A stretch of DNA of 64,000 bases from Stutzerimonas stutzeri. GTDB taxonomy: Bacteria; Pseudomonadota; Gammaproteobacteria; Pseudomonadales; Pseudomonadaceae. Every line of letters starts with the position of its first letter. Position 1 is the stretch's first letter. The DNA lies in contig NC_015740.1 in NCBI RefSeq assembly GCF_000219605.1, forward strand, positions 3,162,001 through 3,226,000, in the 5' to 3' direction. The notes beneath the pieces were generated by a model. The model did no database searches. It had not been told where the DNA came from and was given only the letters and a program-made list of their open reading frames with translations. The position numbers and the translations under genes were made by a program. Below, one piece after another: positions 18,512 to 26,117 of this stretch.

Positions 18512-18635
18512 CGGGAGTTCTCCGACAAGTGGAAAAGGCAGACCTTAGCACTCTCCAGGCGAGGTGAAACGCTGAACGTTGTGCCAACGGCGAGGCTCTG
18601 AGCTTAACCACCCCCCGCGATCCGAGGTCTTCCCG

Positions 18636-19880
18636 ATGCACGTCCGCGCCATCGCCCCGCTTGCCGCCGCAGTCGCACTCTGCCTGTCGTCTGTGACCGC
18701 CGTGGCTGCCGAAATCGAACCCGCCGAATTGTTGAAACAGGCGAAAGCCGAACAGCCGGCCTATCTCGAAACCGTCGAGCAGCTGGTAGCCGTGGATACC
18801 GGCACCGGCCAGGAAAAGGGTCTGGCCACGGTCAGCCAGATGCTGGTCGAGCGCCTGCAGGCACTGGGGGCCGAGGTGAGCACCCGACCGGCCACGCCCT
18901 CGGTAGGGGACAATATCGTCGCCACCTTGCAGGGCAAGGGCAGCAAGAACTTCCTGCTGATGATCCACTACGACACCGTGTTCGCCGAAGGCAGCGCCGC
19001 CGAACGCCCGTTCCGCATGGACGGGCAGCGCGCCTACGGGCCGGGTGTCGCCGATGCCAAGGGCGGCGTGGCGATGATCCTGCATGCGCTCAAGCTGCTG
19101 CGCGACCAGCAGTTCGACGACTACGGCACGATCACCGTGCTGTTCAATCCGGACGAGGAGATGGGCTCGGCGGGCTCGAAGGCACTGATCGCCGAACTCG
19201 CCCGCAAGCATGATTACGTTTTCTCCTACGAACCGCCGGATCGCGACGCGGTAACCACCGCCACCAACGGCATCAACGCCGTGATGCTGGAGGTCAAGGG
19301 CAAATCGTCCCACGCAGGCTCCGCACCGGAAGATGGACGCAACGCCATCCTGGAGCTGGCGCACCAGCTGGTGCAGCTCAAGGATCTGGGAGATGCGGAC
19401 AAGGGCACCACGGTCAGCTGGACCATGATCGACGGCGGCGAGAAGCGCAACATCATTCCCAACAAGGCCAGCGCGGAGGCGGACATGCGTTACTCGGACC
19501 TCACCGAGACCGAGCGGGTGCTCGCCGACGGCCAGCGCATCATTCAGAACCGGCTGATCGATGACACCCAGGTCGAACTGCGCATCGACAAGGGTCGCCC
19601 GCCGCTGGCGGAGAATTCCGCGTCCAAGCGCCTGGCCGAGACCGCCCAGCGCCTGTACAGCGAGATCGACCAGCGCATCGAACCCATCGCCATGCGATTC
19701 GGCACCGATGCCGGCTATGCCTATGTACCCGGCAGCGAAAAGCCGGCCGTGCTGGAAACCATGGGCGTGGTCGGTGCCGGGCTGCATTCGGAGGACGAGT
19801 ACATCGAACTGGCCAGCATCGCGCCGCGGCTCTACCTGACCACGGCGATGATCCGCGCGCTGTCCACCGACGCGCCCTAG
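18636..19880 (+). CDS. M20-family glutamate carboxypeptidase (CPG2-like), exported
   Basis: A 414-residue zinc metallopeptidase with a Sec signal peptide (IAPLAAAVALCLSSVTAVAA). It closely follows the carboxypeptidase G2 pattern: MIHYDTVF supplies a metal His/Asp, YGPGVADAKGGVA the bridging Asp, LFNPDEEMGSAGS the catalytic Glu pair, and GKSSHAGSAPEDGRNA the dimerisation-domain His. GVVGAGLHSEDEYIE supplies the last metal His. CPG2 removes C-terminal glutamate from folates and analogues; this enzyme probably acts on a periplasmic glutamyl conjugate, though other N-acyl amino acids are possible. The ATG at 18636, preceded by GAGGTCTTCCCG, is chosen over the open frame to 18579. Confidence 0.86.
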   Translation: MHVRAIAPLAAAVALCLSSVTAVAAEIEPAELLKQAKAEQPAYLETVEQLVAVDTGTGQEKGLATVSQMLVERLQALGAEVSTRPATPSVGDNIVATLQGKGSKNFLLMIHYDTVFAEGSAAERPFRMDGQRAYGPGVADAKGGVAMILHALKLLRDQQFDDYGTITVLFNPDEEMGSAGSKALIAELARKHDYVFSYEPPDRDAVTTATNGINAVMLEVKGKSSHAGSAPEDGRNAILELAHQLVQLKDLGDADKGTTVSWTMIDGGEKRNIIPNKASAEADMRYSDLTETERVLADGQRIIQNRLIDDTQVELRIDKGRPPLAENSASKRLAETAQRLYSEIDQRIEPIAMRFGTDAGYAYVPGSEKPAVLETMGVVGAGLHSEDEYIELASIAPRLYLTTAMIRALSTDAP

Positions 19881-19998
19881 CAGGCGGCGAGCGGCTGGCG
19901 GTTCCCCTTGCCGGGATGGCGTCACGAAGCGCGGGCCAGACGGCCTGCGCTGCGGCACAATCGGCGCTTCGCCAGCCGCCTTCAGCAAGGAGCCCCGC

Positions 19999-20706
19999 AT
20001 GCAACTGGCCAGGATCGAACAGCTGCTCGTCGGCACAGCCGTGCCCTTCACCCGCCCCGGCAGCCACAGCGCCATCGCCAAGCAGCCCACTGCCGGGCCG
20101 GTGGCGGTCGGCAGCGAAGGGCTCGCCGGCGACGAACAGGGCGATCGCCGTGTGCATGGCGGCGTCTACAAGGCGCTGCATCACTACCCGTTCGAGCACT
20201 ATCACCACTGGCGTGCTCAGCTCGGCCATTCACCGCTGCTCGAGCGGCCCGGAGCCTTCGGCGAGAACATCAGCACCACCGGCCTCGGCGAGGCCGACCT
20301 CTGCCTGGGCGACGTGCTGCGCTGTGGCAACGTGCTGCTGCAGGTGGCGCAGACCCGCCAGCCCTGCTGGAAGCTCAACGACCGCTTCGGCGTGAAGGAC
20401 ATGTCGCTGCGCGTCCAGCGAAGCGGCCTGTGCGGTTGGTATTACCAGGTGCTCGAGCCCGGCGAGCTGCAGGTCGGCCAGGCACTGCTGCTGGAGCAGC
20501 GCGCCTACCCGCGCTGGCCTCTGACGCGGGTGATGGACGTGCTCTACCGCCGACCACTGGAGCGCGCCGACCTGCTCGAACTGGCCGAACTGCCGCTGGT
20601 GCCGAACTGGCGCACGCTCGTCGAACGCAGGCTGCAGAACAACGCGGTGGAAGACTGGAGCAAGCGCCTCGACGGCCTGGCGAACCCCGAGCAGCCGGCC
20701 GGCTGA
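19999..20706 (+). CDS. MOSC-domain protein (YiiM-like)
   Basis: A 235-residue cytosolic protein. AAGGAGCCCCGC precedes the ATG. The MOSC core includes GDEQGDRRVHGGVYKALHHYP, GAFGENISTTGL and VLLQVAQTRQPCWKLNDRFG with the conserved Cys that binds molybdenum-bound sulfur. The C-terminal ~50 residues match the 3-alpha domain of YiiM-type proteins, which reduce N-hydroxylated compounds using molybdenum cofactor. The partner reductase is not in this window. It lies just upstream of the ClpP-like gene (77-base gap) on the same strand. Confidence 0.9.
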   Translation: MQLARIEQLLVGTAVPFTRPGSHSAIAKQPTAGPVAVGSEGLAGDEQGDRRVHGGVYKALHHYPFEHYHHWRAQLGHSPLLERPGAFGENISTTGLGEADLCLGDVLRCGNVLLQVAQTRQPCWKLNDRFGVKDMSLRVQRSGLCGWYYQVLEPGELQVGQALLLEQRAYPRWPLTRVMDVLYRRPLERADLLELAELPLVPNWRTLVERRLQNNAVEDWSKRLDGLANPEQPAG

Positions 20707-20783
20707 GCAACATGCAAAGGCAGTAGGCGAAAGCCGGCGCGGCAGGTATCTTCGCCACCTCCCACAACAGGACCGCCTGCTCG

Positions 20784-21338
20784 ATGCTCCGCCTCGCCAC
20801 CCTCTGCGCCCTGGCGCTGTTCGCCTGCACCGCCCACGCCAAGGTCGAGGTACTGCCGCTGGAGCACGAGGACCAGGGGCTGGTACTGGTGGCTCGGGTT
20901 ACCGAGCAGATCGCGCCGGGAGACTACGAGGCATTGCTCAAGGGCATCATGGCCCACCCCGGCAAATATGCGCGCAAGCTGCTGATCCTCGACAACATCG
21001 GCGGCAGCACCGCGGAGGCCATGCGCATGGGCTACGTGCTGCGCGAAACCGGCTTCGATGCGCTGGTGCCGGCAAGCGCGGTCTGCCAGGGCAGCTGCAT
21101 CTACCTGCTGGCGGCCGGCCGACAGCGCACGATACGTGGCTATGTCGGCCTGCATCGGCCCTATCTCGCCAACGGCGAGTCGGCGCTGTCCATCGGCCAG
21201 CGGCCGCGACGCACGCCGCAGGCCTACCTGCGCGACATGGGCGTGAACCCGCGACTGGCCGATGACATGCAGCAGATCGATCCCTGGCGCATGCGCCTGC
21301 TGACGCCCCGTGAACTGGCGCGCTACCGGCTGCAGTGA
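20784..21338 (+). CDS. periplasmic ClpP-like protein (COG3904 type)
   Basis: A 184-residue protein with a Sec signal peptide (LRLATLCALALFACTAHA). The mature part has a ClpP/crotonase-like fold: LLILDNIGGSTAEAMRMGYVLRE matches the D-S-x-G-G substrate-binding turn, CQGSCIYLLAAG aligns with the ClpP nucleophile region (Ser in GSC) and GYVGLHRPYL with the catalytic-His segment. Ser and His are therefore retained, but the protein is exported and lacks any Clp ATPase partner. It resembles uncharacterised periplasmic proteins of COG3904. It is followed immediately by a CPBP membrane-protease gene and is probably co-transcribed with it. Proteolytic activity is an inference. Confidence 0.75.
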   Translation: MLRLATLCALALFACTAHAKVEVLPLEHEDQGLVLVARVTEQIAPGDYEALLKGIMAHPGKYARKLLILDNIGGSTAEAMRMGYVLRETGFDALVPASAVCQGSCIYLLAAGRQRTIRGYVGLHRPYLANGESALSIGQRPRRTPQAYLRDMGVNPRLADDMQQIDPWRMRLLTPRELARYRLQ

Positions 21339-21339
21339 C

Positions 21340-22089
21340 GTGCGCGCCGCGCTGCCCTTGGGCCTCCCTCTCGCCACACTGCTGAGCGGCCTGGCACTCG
21401 GCCTGATCGAGCCGATCGGGGCGCTGCTCGTGCTGGCATTCGCCGGCTGGCTACTGGCCGAGCCGTACCTGCCACGGCTACCGTGGCTGGCAGCCACCTT
21501 GATCGGCGCCATTGTGCTGGCCGCGCATCTGCTGCCCGGCTTCGACCCCTTGCCGCTGGGGCCGCCCCAGGACCTGGGCGGTGCGGCACCCTGGCAACTG
21601 CGGCTCAGCCCGGACAAGGCCATGGTCGCCGCGCTGCTGCTCGCCTGGTGGCTGGGCCAGCCGCGCGCAGCCTGGCGCTCGAAGCGATGCACATGGCTGG
21701 TCTCGGTCGCGTGCCTGGCATCCGTGCCGCTGCTGGCGGTGGCCGGCGGCGTCCTCGCCTGGCAGCCGAAGTGGCCGGAGCAGTTCCTCGCCTGGCTGGC
21801 CGTCAATCTGGCCGTCACCTGTCTCGCCGAGGAGCTGATCTTTCGCGCTCTGCTGCAGCGTGAACTGGTCCGTCGCTTCGGCGCGGCCAGTGGCATCGGC
21901 CTCGCAGCGATCCTGTTCGGCGCGGCTCATCTGCCCTTCGGGACCGGTTTCGCCCTGCTCGCCGGCCTGGCCGGTTTGGGCTACGGCCTGGCGTTTCACT
22001 GTGCCGGCGACCGGCTATGGGTGGCGGTGTCACTGCATGGCCTCCTCAACTGCCTGCATCTGCTCCTGCTGAGCTATCCGCTGCGCTGA
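21340..22089 (+). CDS. CPBP-family intramembrane glutamic endopeptidase
   Basis: A ~249-residue inner-membrane protein with seven or eight hydrophobic segments. The diagnostic EExxxR motif is present as EELIFR (Glu164-165), followed by the two conserved His regions FGAAHLPFG and SLHGLLN, the zinc-independent catalytic signature of CPBP/Rce1 proteases. The frame is open from 21310, overlapping the ClpP-like gene by 29 bases. The GTG at 21340 would abut its stop codon and is chosen, but neither start has a good ribosome-binding site. CPBP members mature peptides or cleave membrane substrates. Adjacency to an exported ClpP-like protein suggests a joint envelope-proteolysis role, which is inference. 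Confidence 0.82.
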   Translation: MRAALPLGLPLATLLSGLALGLIEPIGALLVLAFAGWLLAEPYLPRLPWLAATLIGAIVLAAHLLPGFDPLPLGPPQDLGGAAPWQLRLSPDKAMVAALLLAWWLGQPRAAWRSKRCTWLVSVACLASVPLLAVAGGVLAWQPKWPEQFLAWLAVNLAVTCLAEELIFRALLQRELVRRFGAASGIGLAAILFGAAHLPFGTGFALLAGLAGLGYGLAFHCAGDRLWVAVSLHGLLNCLHLLLLSYPLR

Positions 22090-22209
22090 TTCGGAAAGTT
22101 TCCACCGCCCTGTCGATTTGTCCCGCGCCCGTTCGACCAATGATCGGAGCCAGCGGAAATCCCGACATCCCCGTCTAGGCTCCTTTCCATCCAACGAAGG
22201 AGTCGACCG

Positions 22210-22629
22210 ATGCGTTTCATGGTGATGATCAAGGCCACGCCGCAAACCGAAGCCGGCCAGATGCCCGGCGAGGACGTGCTTGCGGCCATGGGCCGCTACA
22301 ACGAAGAACTGGCCAACGCTGGCGTGCTGCTCGGCGGCGAGGGCCTGCAGCCCAGCAGCAAGGGCGCGCGGGTGCGCTTCGAGGGCGAGCGCTGCAGCGT
22401 CATCGACGGCCCGTTCGCCGAGACCCGCGAGCTGATCGCCGGCTTCTGGCTGTTCCAGACCGCTTCGCTGCAGGAGGCGATCGATTGGGTCAGGCGCTGC
22501 CCGCCGTCCGCCATCGGCGAGGCGGAGATCGAGATCCGCCAGGTCTTCGAAGCGGAGGACTTCGGCGCCGAGTTCACCCCCGAACTGCGCGAGCAGGAAG
22601 AACGCCTGCGTGCGCAACTCAACCACTGA
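22210..22629 (+). CDS. YciI-family protein (PhnB-operon/DGPF type)
   Basis: A 139-residue cytosolic protein with GAAGGAGTCGACCG before the ATG. MRFMVMIKAT, YNEELANAGVLLGGEGLQP and DGPFAETRELIAGFWLFQTASLQEAIDW are the classic YCII/DGPF-domain segments (the DGPF motif itself is present). These domains form ferredoxin-like dimers and often sit beside ECF sigma factors or VOC proteins; the biochemical role is mostly unknown. It is followed at 17 bases by a VOC-family gene on the same strand, so the two form an operon. Confidence 0.9.
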   Translation: MRFMVMIKATPQTEAGQMPGEDVLAAMGRYNEELANAGVLLGGEGLQPSSKGARVRFEGERCSVIDGPFAETRELIAGFWLFQTASLQEAIDWVRRCPPSAIGEAEIEIRQVFEAEDFGAEFTPELREQEERLRAQLNH

Positions 22630-22646
22630 CAGCAAGGAGCACGAAG

Positions 22647-23063
22647 ATGAAGCTTTCCACCTACCTCACCTATGACGGCAATGCCCGCGAGGCCTTCACC
22701 TTCTACCAGCAGGTACTGGGCGGGACCCTGGAGCTGATGACCTTCGCCCAGGCGCCGGATGCCGAGCAGTTCCCCGCCGAGTACCGCGAGCGAATCATGC
22801 ATGCCTGCCTCAACCTCGGCGACAGCACGCTGATGGCCTCCGACACGCTGCCCGGAGACACCTGTGGCGGAGGACCGTACGAAGGCATCAAGGGCTGCTC
22901 GATTTCCCTGCACCCGACCCGCGTGGCCGAGGCCGAGCAGCTGTTCGCTGCCCTGGGCGAAGGCGGTACGGTGATCATGCCGCTGGAGAAGACCTTCTGG
23001 GCCGAGCGTTTCGGCATGCTGACCGACCGCTTCGGTCTGTCCTGGATGGTCAACTGCGAGTGA
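22647..23063 (+). CDS. VOC-family protein, PhnB-like glyoxalase fold
   Basis: A 138-residue protein with AAGGAGCACGAAG before the ATG. MKLSTYLTYDGNAREAFTFYQQVLGG is the standard start of PhnB/3-demethylubiquinone-9 3-methyltransferase-like VOC domains, and the C-terminal TFWAERFGMLTDRFGLSWMVN closes the fold. Such proteins form metal-binding dimers in glyoxalase, fosfomycin-resistance and dioxygenase relatives; the reaction here is unknown. It is the second gene of the YciI-VOC pair, a combination seen repeatedly in proteobacteria. Confidence 0.88.
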   Translation: MKLSTYLTYDGNAREAFTFYQQVLGGTLELMTFAQAPDAEQFPAEYRERIMHACLNLGDSTLMASDTLPGDTCGGGPYEGIKGCSISLHPTRVAEAEQLFAALGEGGTVIMPLEKTFWAERFGMLTDRFGLSWMVNCE

Positions 23064-23148
23064 CGCCAGCCTCGCCCCCGCGCCGCTGTCGCCCCCGAAG
23101 CAGCACAGCGGCGCGCGGGACGGACAGGCGTTTGGATGCACGGCACTT

Positions 23149-23165
23149 TTGTTATAACGTATCGC
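23149..23165 (+). promoter_or_regulatory. possible operator or promoter element before the HGSNAT-like gene
   Basis: TTGTTATAACGTATCGC lies ~95 bases before the start of the HGSNAT-like gene. It contains the self-complementary GTTATAAC, which resembles half of a Zur-type zinc operator, and TATAAC could equally be a plain -10 element. This is suggestive only. Confidence 0.25.
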
Positions 23166-23258
23166 ACCTTGCCGGGCGCCGCCGTACCCAGGCCGAGAGG
23201 CATCACGTCCTCAAGGCCTCCGCGCCCGTTGTCCGCGAACTTCTGCCATGAGCCGTGC

Positions 23259-24422
23259 ATGCCCGCCCCCGACCTGACCTCGCCCGTTGCGGCGCGCCTT
23301 CAATCCATCGACGCGCTGCGCGGCCTGGTGATTCTGTTCATGCTGTTGGACCATGTCCGCGAAACCTTTCTGCTGCACATGCAGGTGCCGGATCCGATGG
23401 ACGTGGCGGTCACCGAGCCGGCACTGTTCTTCAGCCGCACCCTGGCGCACCTGTGCGCACCGGTATTCATCTTCCTGACCGGGTTATCAGCGTTCCTCTA
23501 TGGCGAAAAGCATCAGGACCGCCACGCGGTGTCGAGCTTTCTGCTCAAGCGCGGGCTGTTTCTGGTGGCGCTCGAGTTCACCCTGGTCAACTTCGCCTGG
23601 ACCTTCCAGTTCCCGCCGCAAGTCATCTACCTCCAGGTGATCTGGGCCATCGGCCTGAGCATGCTCGCCCTCTCGGCGCTGCTCTGGCTGCCACGCCCGT
23701 GGCTGGTGCTGCTCGGACTGCTGATCATCGGCGGGCACAACCTGCTCGATCCGCTGCACTTCCCCGTCGGATCACCCATGCACCTGCCGTGGGCCATCCT
23801 GCATGATCGCGGCTGGCTTGAGGTCTCGGACAGCCTGCGGCTGCGCACCTCCTACCCGCTGTTGCCCTGGATCGGCGTGATCGCCTTGGGCTACGCCGCC
23901 GGCCCCTGGTTCGGACGCAACGCCGATGCCGAACGCCGTCAGCACAACCTCGCCAACTGGGGCAGGGCCGCGCTGCTGCTGTTCGTTCTGCTACGCCTGA
24001 TCAACGGTTACGGCGAGCAGCCCTGGGTGGTTGGCGAGGATGGACTGCGGACTCTGATGAGCCTGCTGAACATCACCAAATATCCGCCGTCACTGCTGTT
24101 CCTCTGCCTGACCCTGGGCACCGGCCTGCTTCTGCTGCGCCACTTCGAGCGCCGCCAGGATCGCGCCTGGCTGCGCCCGCTGACGGTGTTCGGCGCAGCG
24201 CCGATGTTCTTCTATCTGCTGCACCTTTACGTGCTGAAGCTGCTCTACCTCGCCGCGGTGGCGATCTGGGGCCTGAACCGTGGCAGCCACTTCGGCTTCG
24301 AGGCGGTCTGGCCGCTGTGGTTGTGGACCGTTGTGCTGGCCGTGGCGCTGTACCCGGCCGTGCGCTGGTTTGCCGAGCTCAAGGCCCGGCGCCGGGACAT
24401 CGCCTGGCTCAAGTACCTGTAA
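23259..24422 (+). CDS. HGSNAT-like membrane acyltransferase (DUF1624)
   Basis: A 387-residue inner-membrane protein with about ten helices. The N-terminus RLQSIDALRGLVILFMLLDHVRETF is the defining motif of heparan-alpha-glucosaminide N-acetyltransferase-like proteins (R-x-x-S-I-D-x-x-R-G plus a membrane His). The catalytic-type Asp-His pair in LLDHVR is present. Bacterial homologues are thought to transfer acetyl groups to extracytoplasmic sugars, but substrates are unknown. The ATG at 23259 is used; the frame is open to 23136 but that part looks non-coding and overlaps a possible promoter near 23150. The gene stands alone, convergent with the CitMHS gene. Confidence 0.82.
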   Translation: MPAPDLTSPVAARLQSIDALRGLVILFMLLDHVRETFLLHMQVPDPMDVAVTEPALFFSRTLAHLCAPVFIFLTGLSAFLYGEKHQDRHAVSSFLLKRGLFLVALEFTLVNFAWTFQFPPQVIYLQVIWAIGLSMLALSALLWLPRPWLVLLGLLIIGGHNLLDPLHFPVGSPMHLPWAILHDRGWLEVSDSLRLRTSYPLLPWIGVIALGYAAGPWFGRNADAERRQHNLANWGRAALLLFVLLRLINGYGEQPWVVGEDGLRTLMSLLNITKYPPSLLFLCLTLGTGLLLLRHFERRQDRAWLRPLTVFGAAPMFFYLLHLYVLKLLYLAAVAIWGLNRGSHFGFEAVWPLWLWTVVLAVALYPAVRWFAELKARRRDIAWLKYL

Positions 24423-24504
24423 GCTCGGGTCTCATGCGCGCCGCATCGGCAGCCTTCAGACGCAAGTCGACGGCTGCAGTGCGGTGCGCGGCTGGCGAAC
24501 GGGC

Positions 24505-25818
24505 TCAGAACATCCCCAGAGCCCAGGCCACGGCGAACAGCACCAGCGAGAAGCCCCACATCCACCACAGCGAGTAGCGGATGTGCCGGCCAAGATCCAG
24601 ACCGGCCAGGCCAAGCGCAAGCCAGAGCGCGGGCGAGAACGGGCTGATGAAGGTGCCGATGATGTTGCCGATGGTCATCGCGTACACCACGCTGGCAGGC
24701 TCCACGCCATGGTTCGCCACCACTTCCAGCGTCACCGGCAGCAGACCGAAGTAATAGGCATCGGTGCTCAGCATCAGCTCCATCGGCAGGCCGAAGACGC
24801 CAAGGATGATGTGCAGGCTGGGCACGACCGAGGCGGGCAGGATCTGCACCAGGTCCTGGGCGATGGAGGTCAGCATGCCCGTACCGGTGAATATCCCCAG
24901 CATGGAGCCCGCTGCCAGAATGATCATGCCCATGCTCAGGGCGGCGGGCGCATGGGCCGCGATGCGTTGCATCTGAGCCTTGCCGCCGGGGTAGTTGATC
25001 AGCAGCACCAGCGACAGACCGATCATGAAGATGTAGCCGGCCGGCAGCACGCCGGCGAACAGCGAAATCAGCACCAGCAGGAACAACCCGCCGTTGATCC
25101 AGAGTCGGCCCGGCCGCTCCAGGGCGCGCTCTTCTTCGGTGGGTTCGTGAAGGCTGTGGTGGCTTTCGACCAGTACGCCGGCATCCGCACCGCCAGCCCC
25201 TGAGGCGATACGCCGCTGCTCCCGCCGACCAAGCAGGACGGCGAGCGCCACCAGCAGAACCACGCCGACGCCCTGAATGGCGATCAGCGGCCGCCACAGT
25301 TCGGTGACCTCGATACCGGTCACCGCCGCGGCCCGCCCCAGCGGGCCGGCCCAGGGAACCATGTTGAAGATGCCTGCACCGAGCGCCAGCAGCAGCAACA
25401 TCAGATAAGGGCTCATGCCCAACTTGCGATAGAGCGGCAGCAGTGCCGGAATGGTCAGCAGGAAGGTGGTCGCGCCCGCGCCGTCCAGGTGCGCCAGCAT
25501 GCCGATCAACGCGGTGGCCACCGTTACGGCGATGACATTACCGCGGGTCAGCCTCACCATGGTTCCGATGATCGGGCGGAACAGTCCGGTGTCCTGCAAC
25601 ACGCCGAAGAAGGTGATGGCGAAGACGAACATCGTGGCAATGGAGATCACCTTGCCCAGGCCGTCGGTGAAGAACCCGGTGATGGCCTCCAGCCCGAAGC
25701 CGGCCAGCAAAGCGCCCGCCAGCGGTACCAGAATCAGCGGCAGAATGGGCGCCATCCGTCCTACGAGCAGCAGCACCACCAGGCTGCAGATGGTCAACAG
25801 ACCAATCAGGGTCAACAC
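24505..25818 (-). CDS. CitMHS-family citrate:H+/divalent-cation symporter
   Basis: A 437-residue inner-membrane transporter with about twelve helices, the expected length for CitMHS. It starts at GTG with an AGGAGGTAAGCT ribosome-binding site. Characteristic stretches are LAHLDGAGATTFLLTIPALLPLYRKLGM, FNMVPWAGPLGRAAAVTG and STDAYYFGLLPV. Family members carry citrate complexed with Mg2+ or Ca2+ together with protons. The large cytoplasmic loop near residues 195-240 is acidic. No two-component regulator of the usual CitMHS type is adjacent. Confidence 0.92.
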   Translation of the reverse strand: MLTLIGLLTICSLVVLLLVGRMAPILPLILVPLAGALLAGFGLEAITGFFTDGLGKVISIATMFVFAITFFGVLQDTGLFRPIIGTMVRLTRGNVIAVTVATALIGMLAHLDGAGATTFLLTIPALLPLYRKLGMSPYLMLLLLALGAGIFNMVPWAGPLGRAAAVTGIEVTELWRPLIAIQGVGVVLLVALAVLLGRREQRRIASGAGGADAGVLVESHHSLHEPTEEERALERPGRLWINGGLFLLVLISLFAGVLPAGYIFMIGLSLVLLINYPGGKAQMQRIAAHAPAALSMGMIILAAGSMLGIFTGTGMLTSIAQDLVQILPASVVPSLHIILGVFGLPMELMLSTDAYYFGLLPVTLEVVANHGVEPASVVYAMTIGNIIGTFISPFSPALWLALGLAGLDLGRHIRYSLWWMWGFSLVLFAVAWALGMF

Positions 25819-26117
25819 AGCTTACCTCCTCTTTATTCTTGTCCGGCCGAAGCAGCAGGGGGAGCGGGAGGCTACGAAACAAAGCTTTCAGCAACCTTTA
25901 GTCGTGCCGGGGGTGCCCTCGGCATCTGTGAGCTGATGTGTCGCGCGCGTGAATCAGCCGCCACCGATCCGAAAACTGTGAAGTGGCTAGCAAAATGCCA
26001 TCATACGAGCCATGATGACTGCAGCGCCCGCTGCGGGCCGGCCGAATTGCCATAAGCCCCCGCACGGCCCGGCTGCCTTGCACGGCGCCGTCGGCCACAG
26101 CCCTGCTGGCACCCGGA

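Noticed and set aside
18162..20090. A 642-codon minus-strand frame overlapping the carboxypeptidase and HIT genes
   Set aside because: It is antisense to the CPG2-like gene and runs across the divergent promoter; no ribosome-binding site or domain, low-complexity composition.
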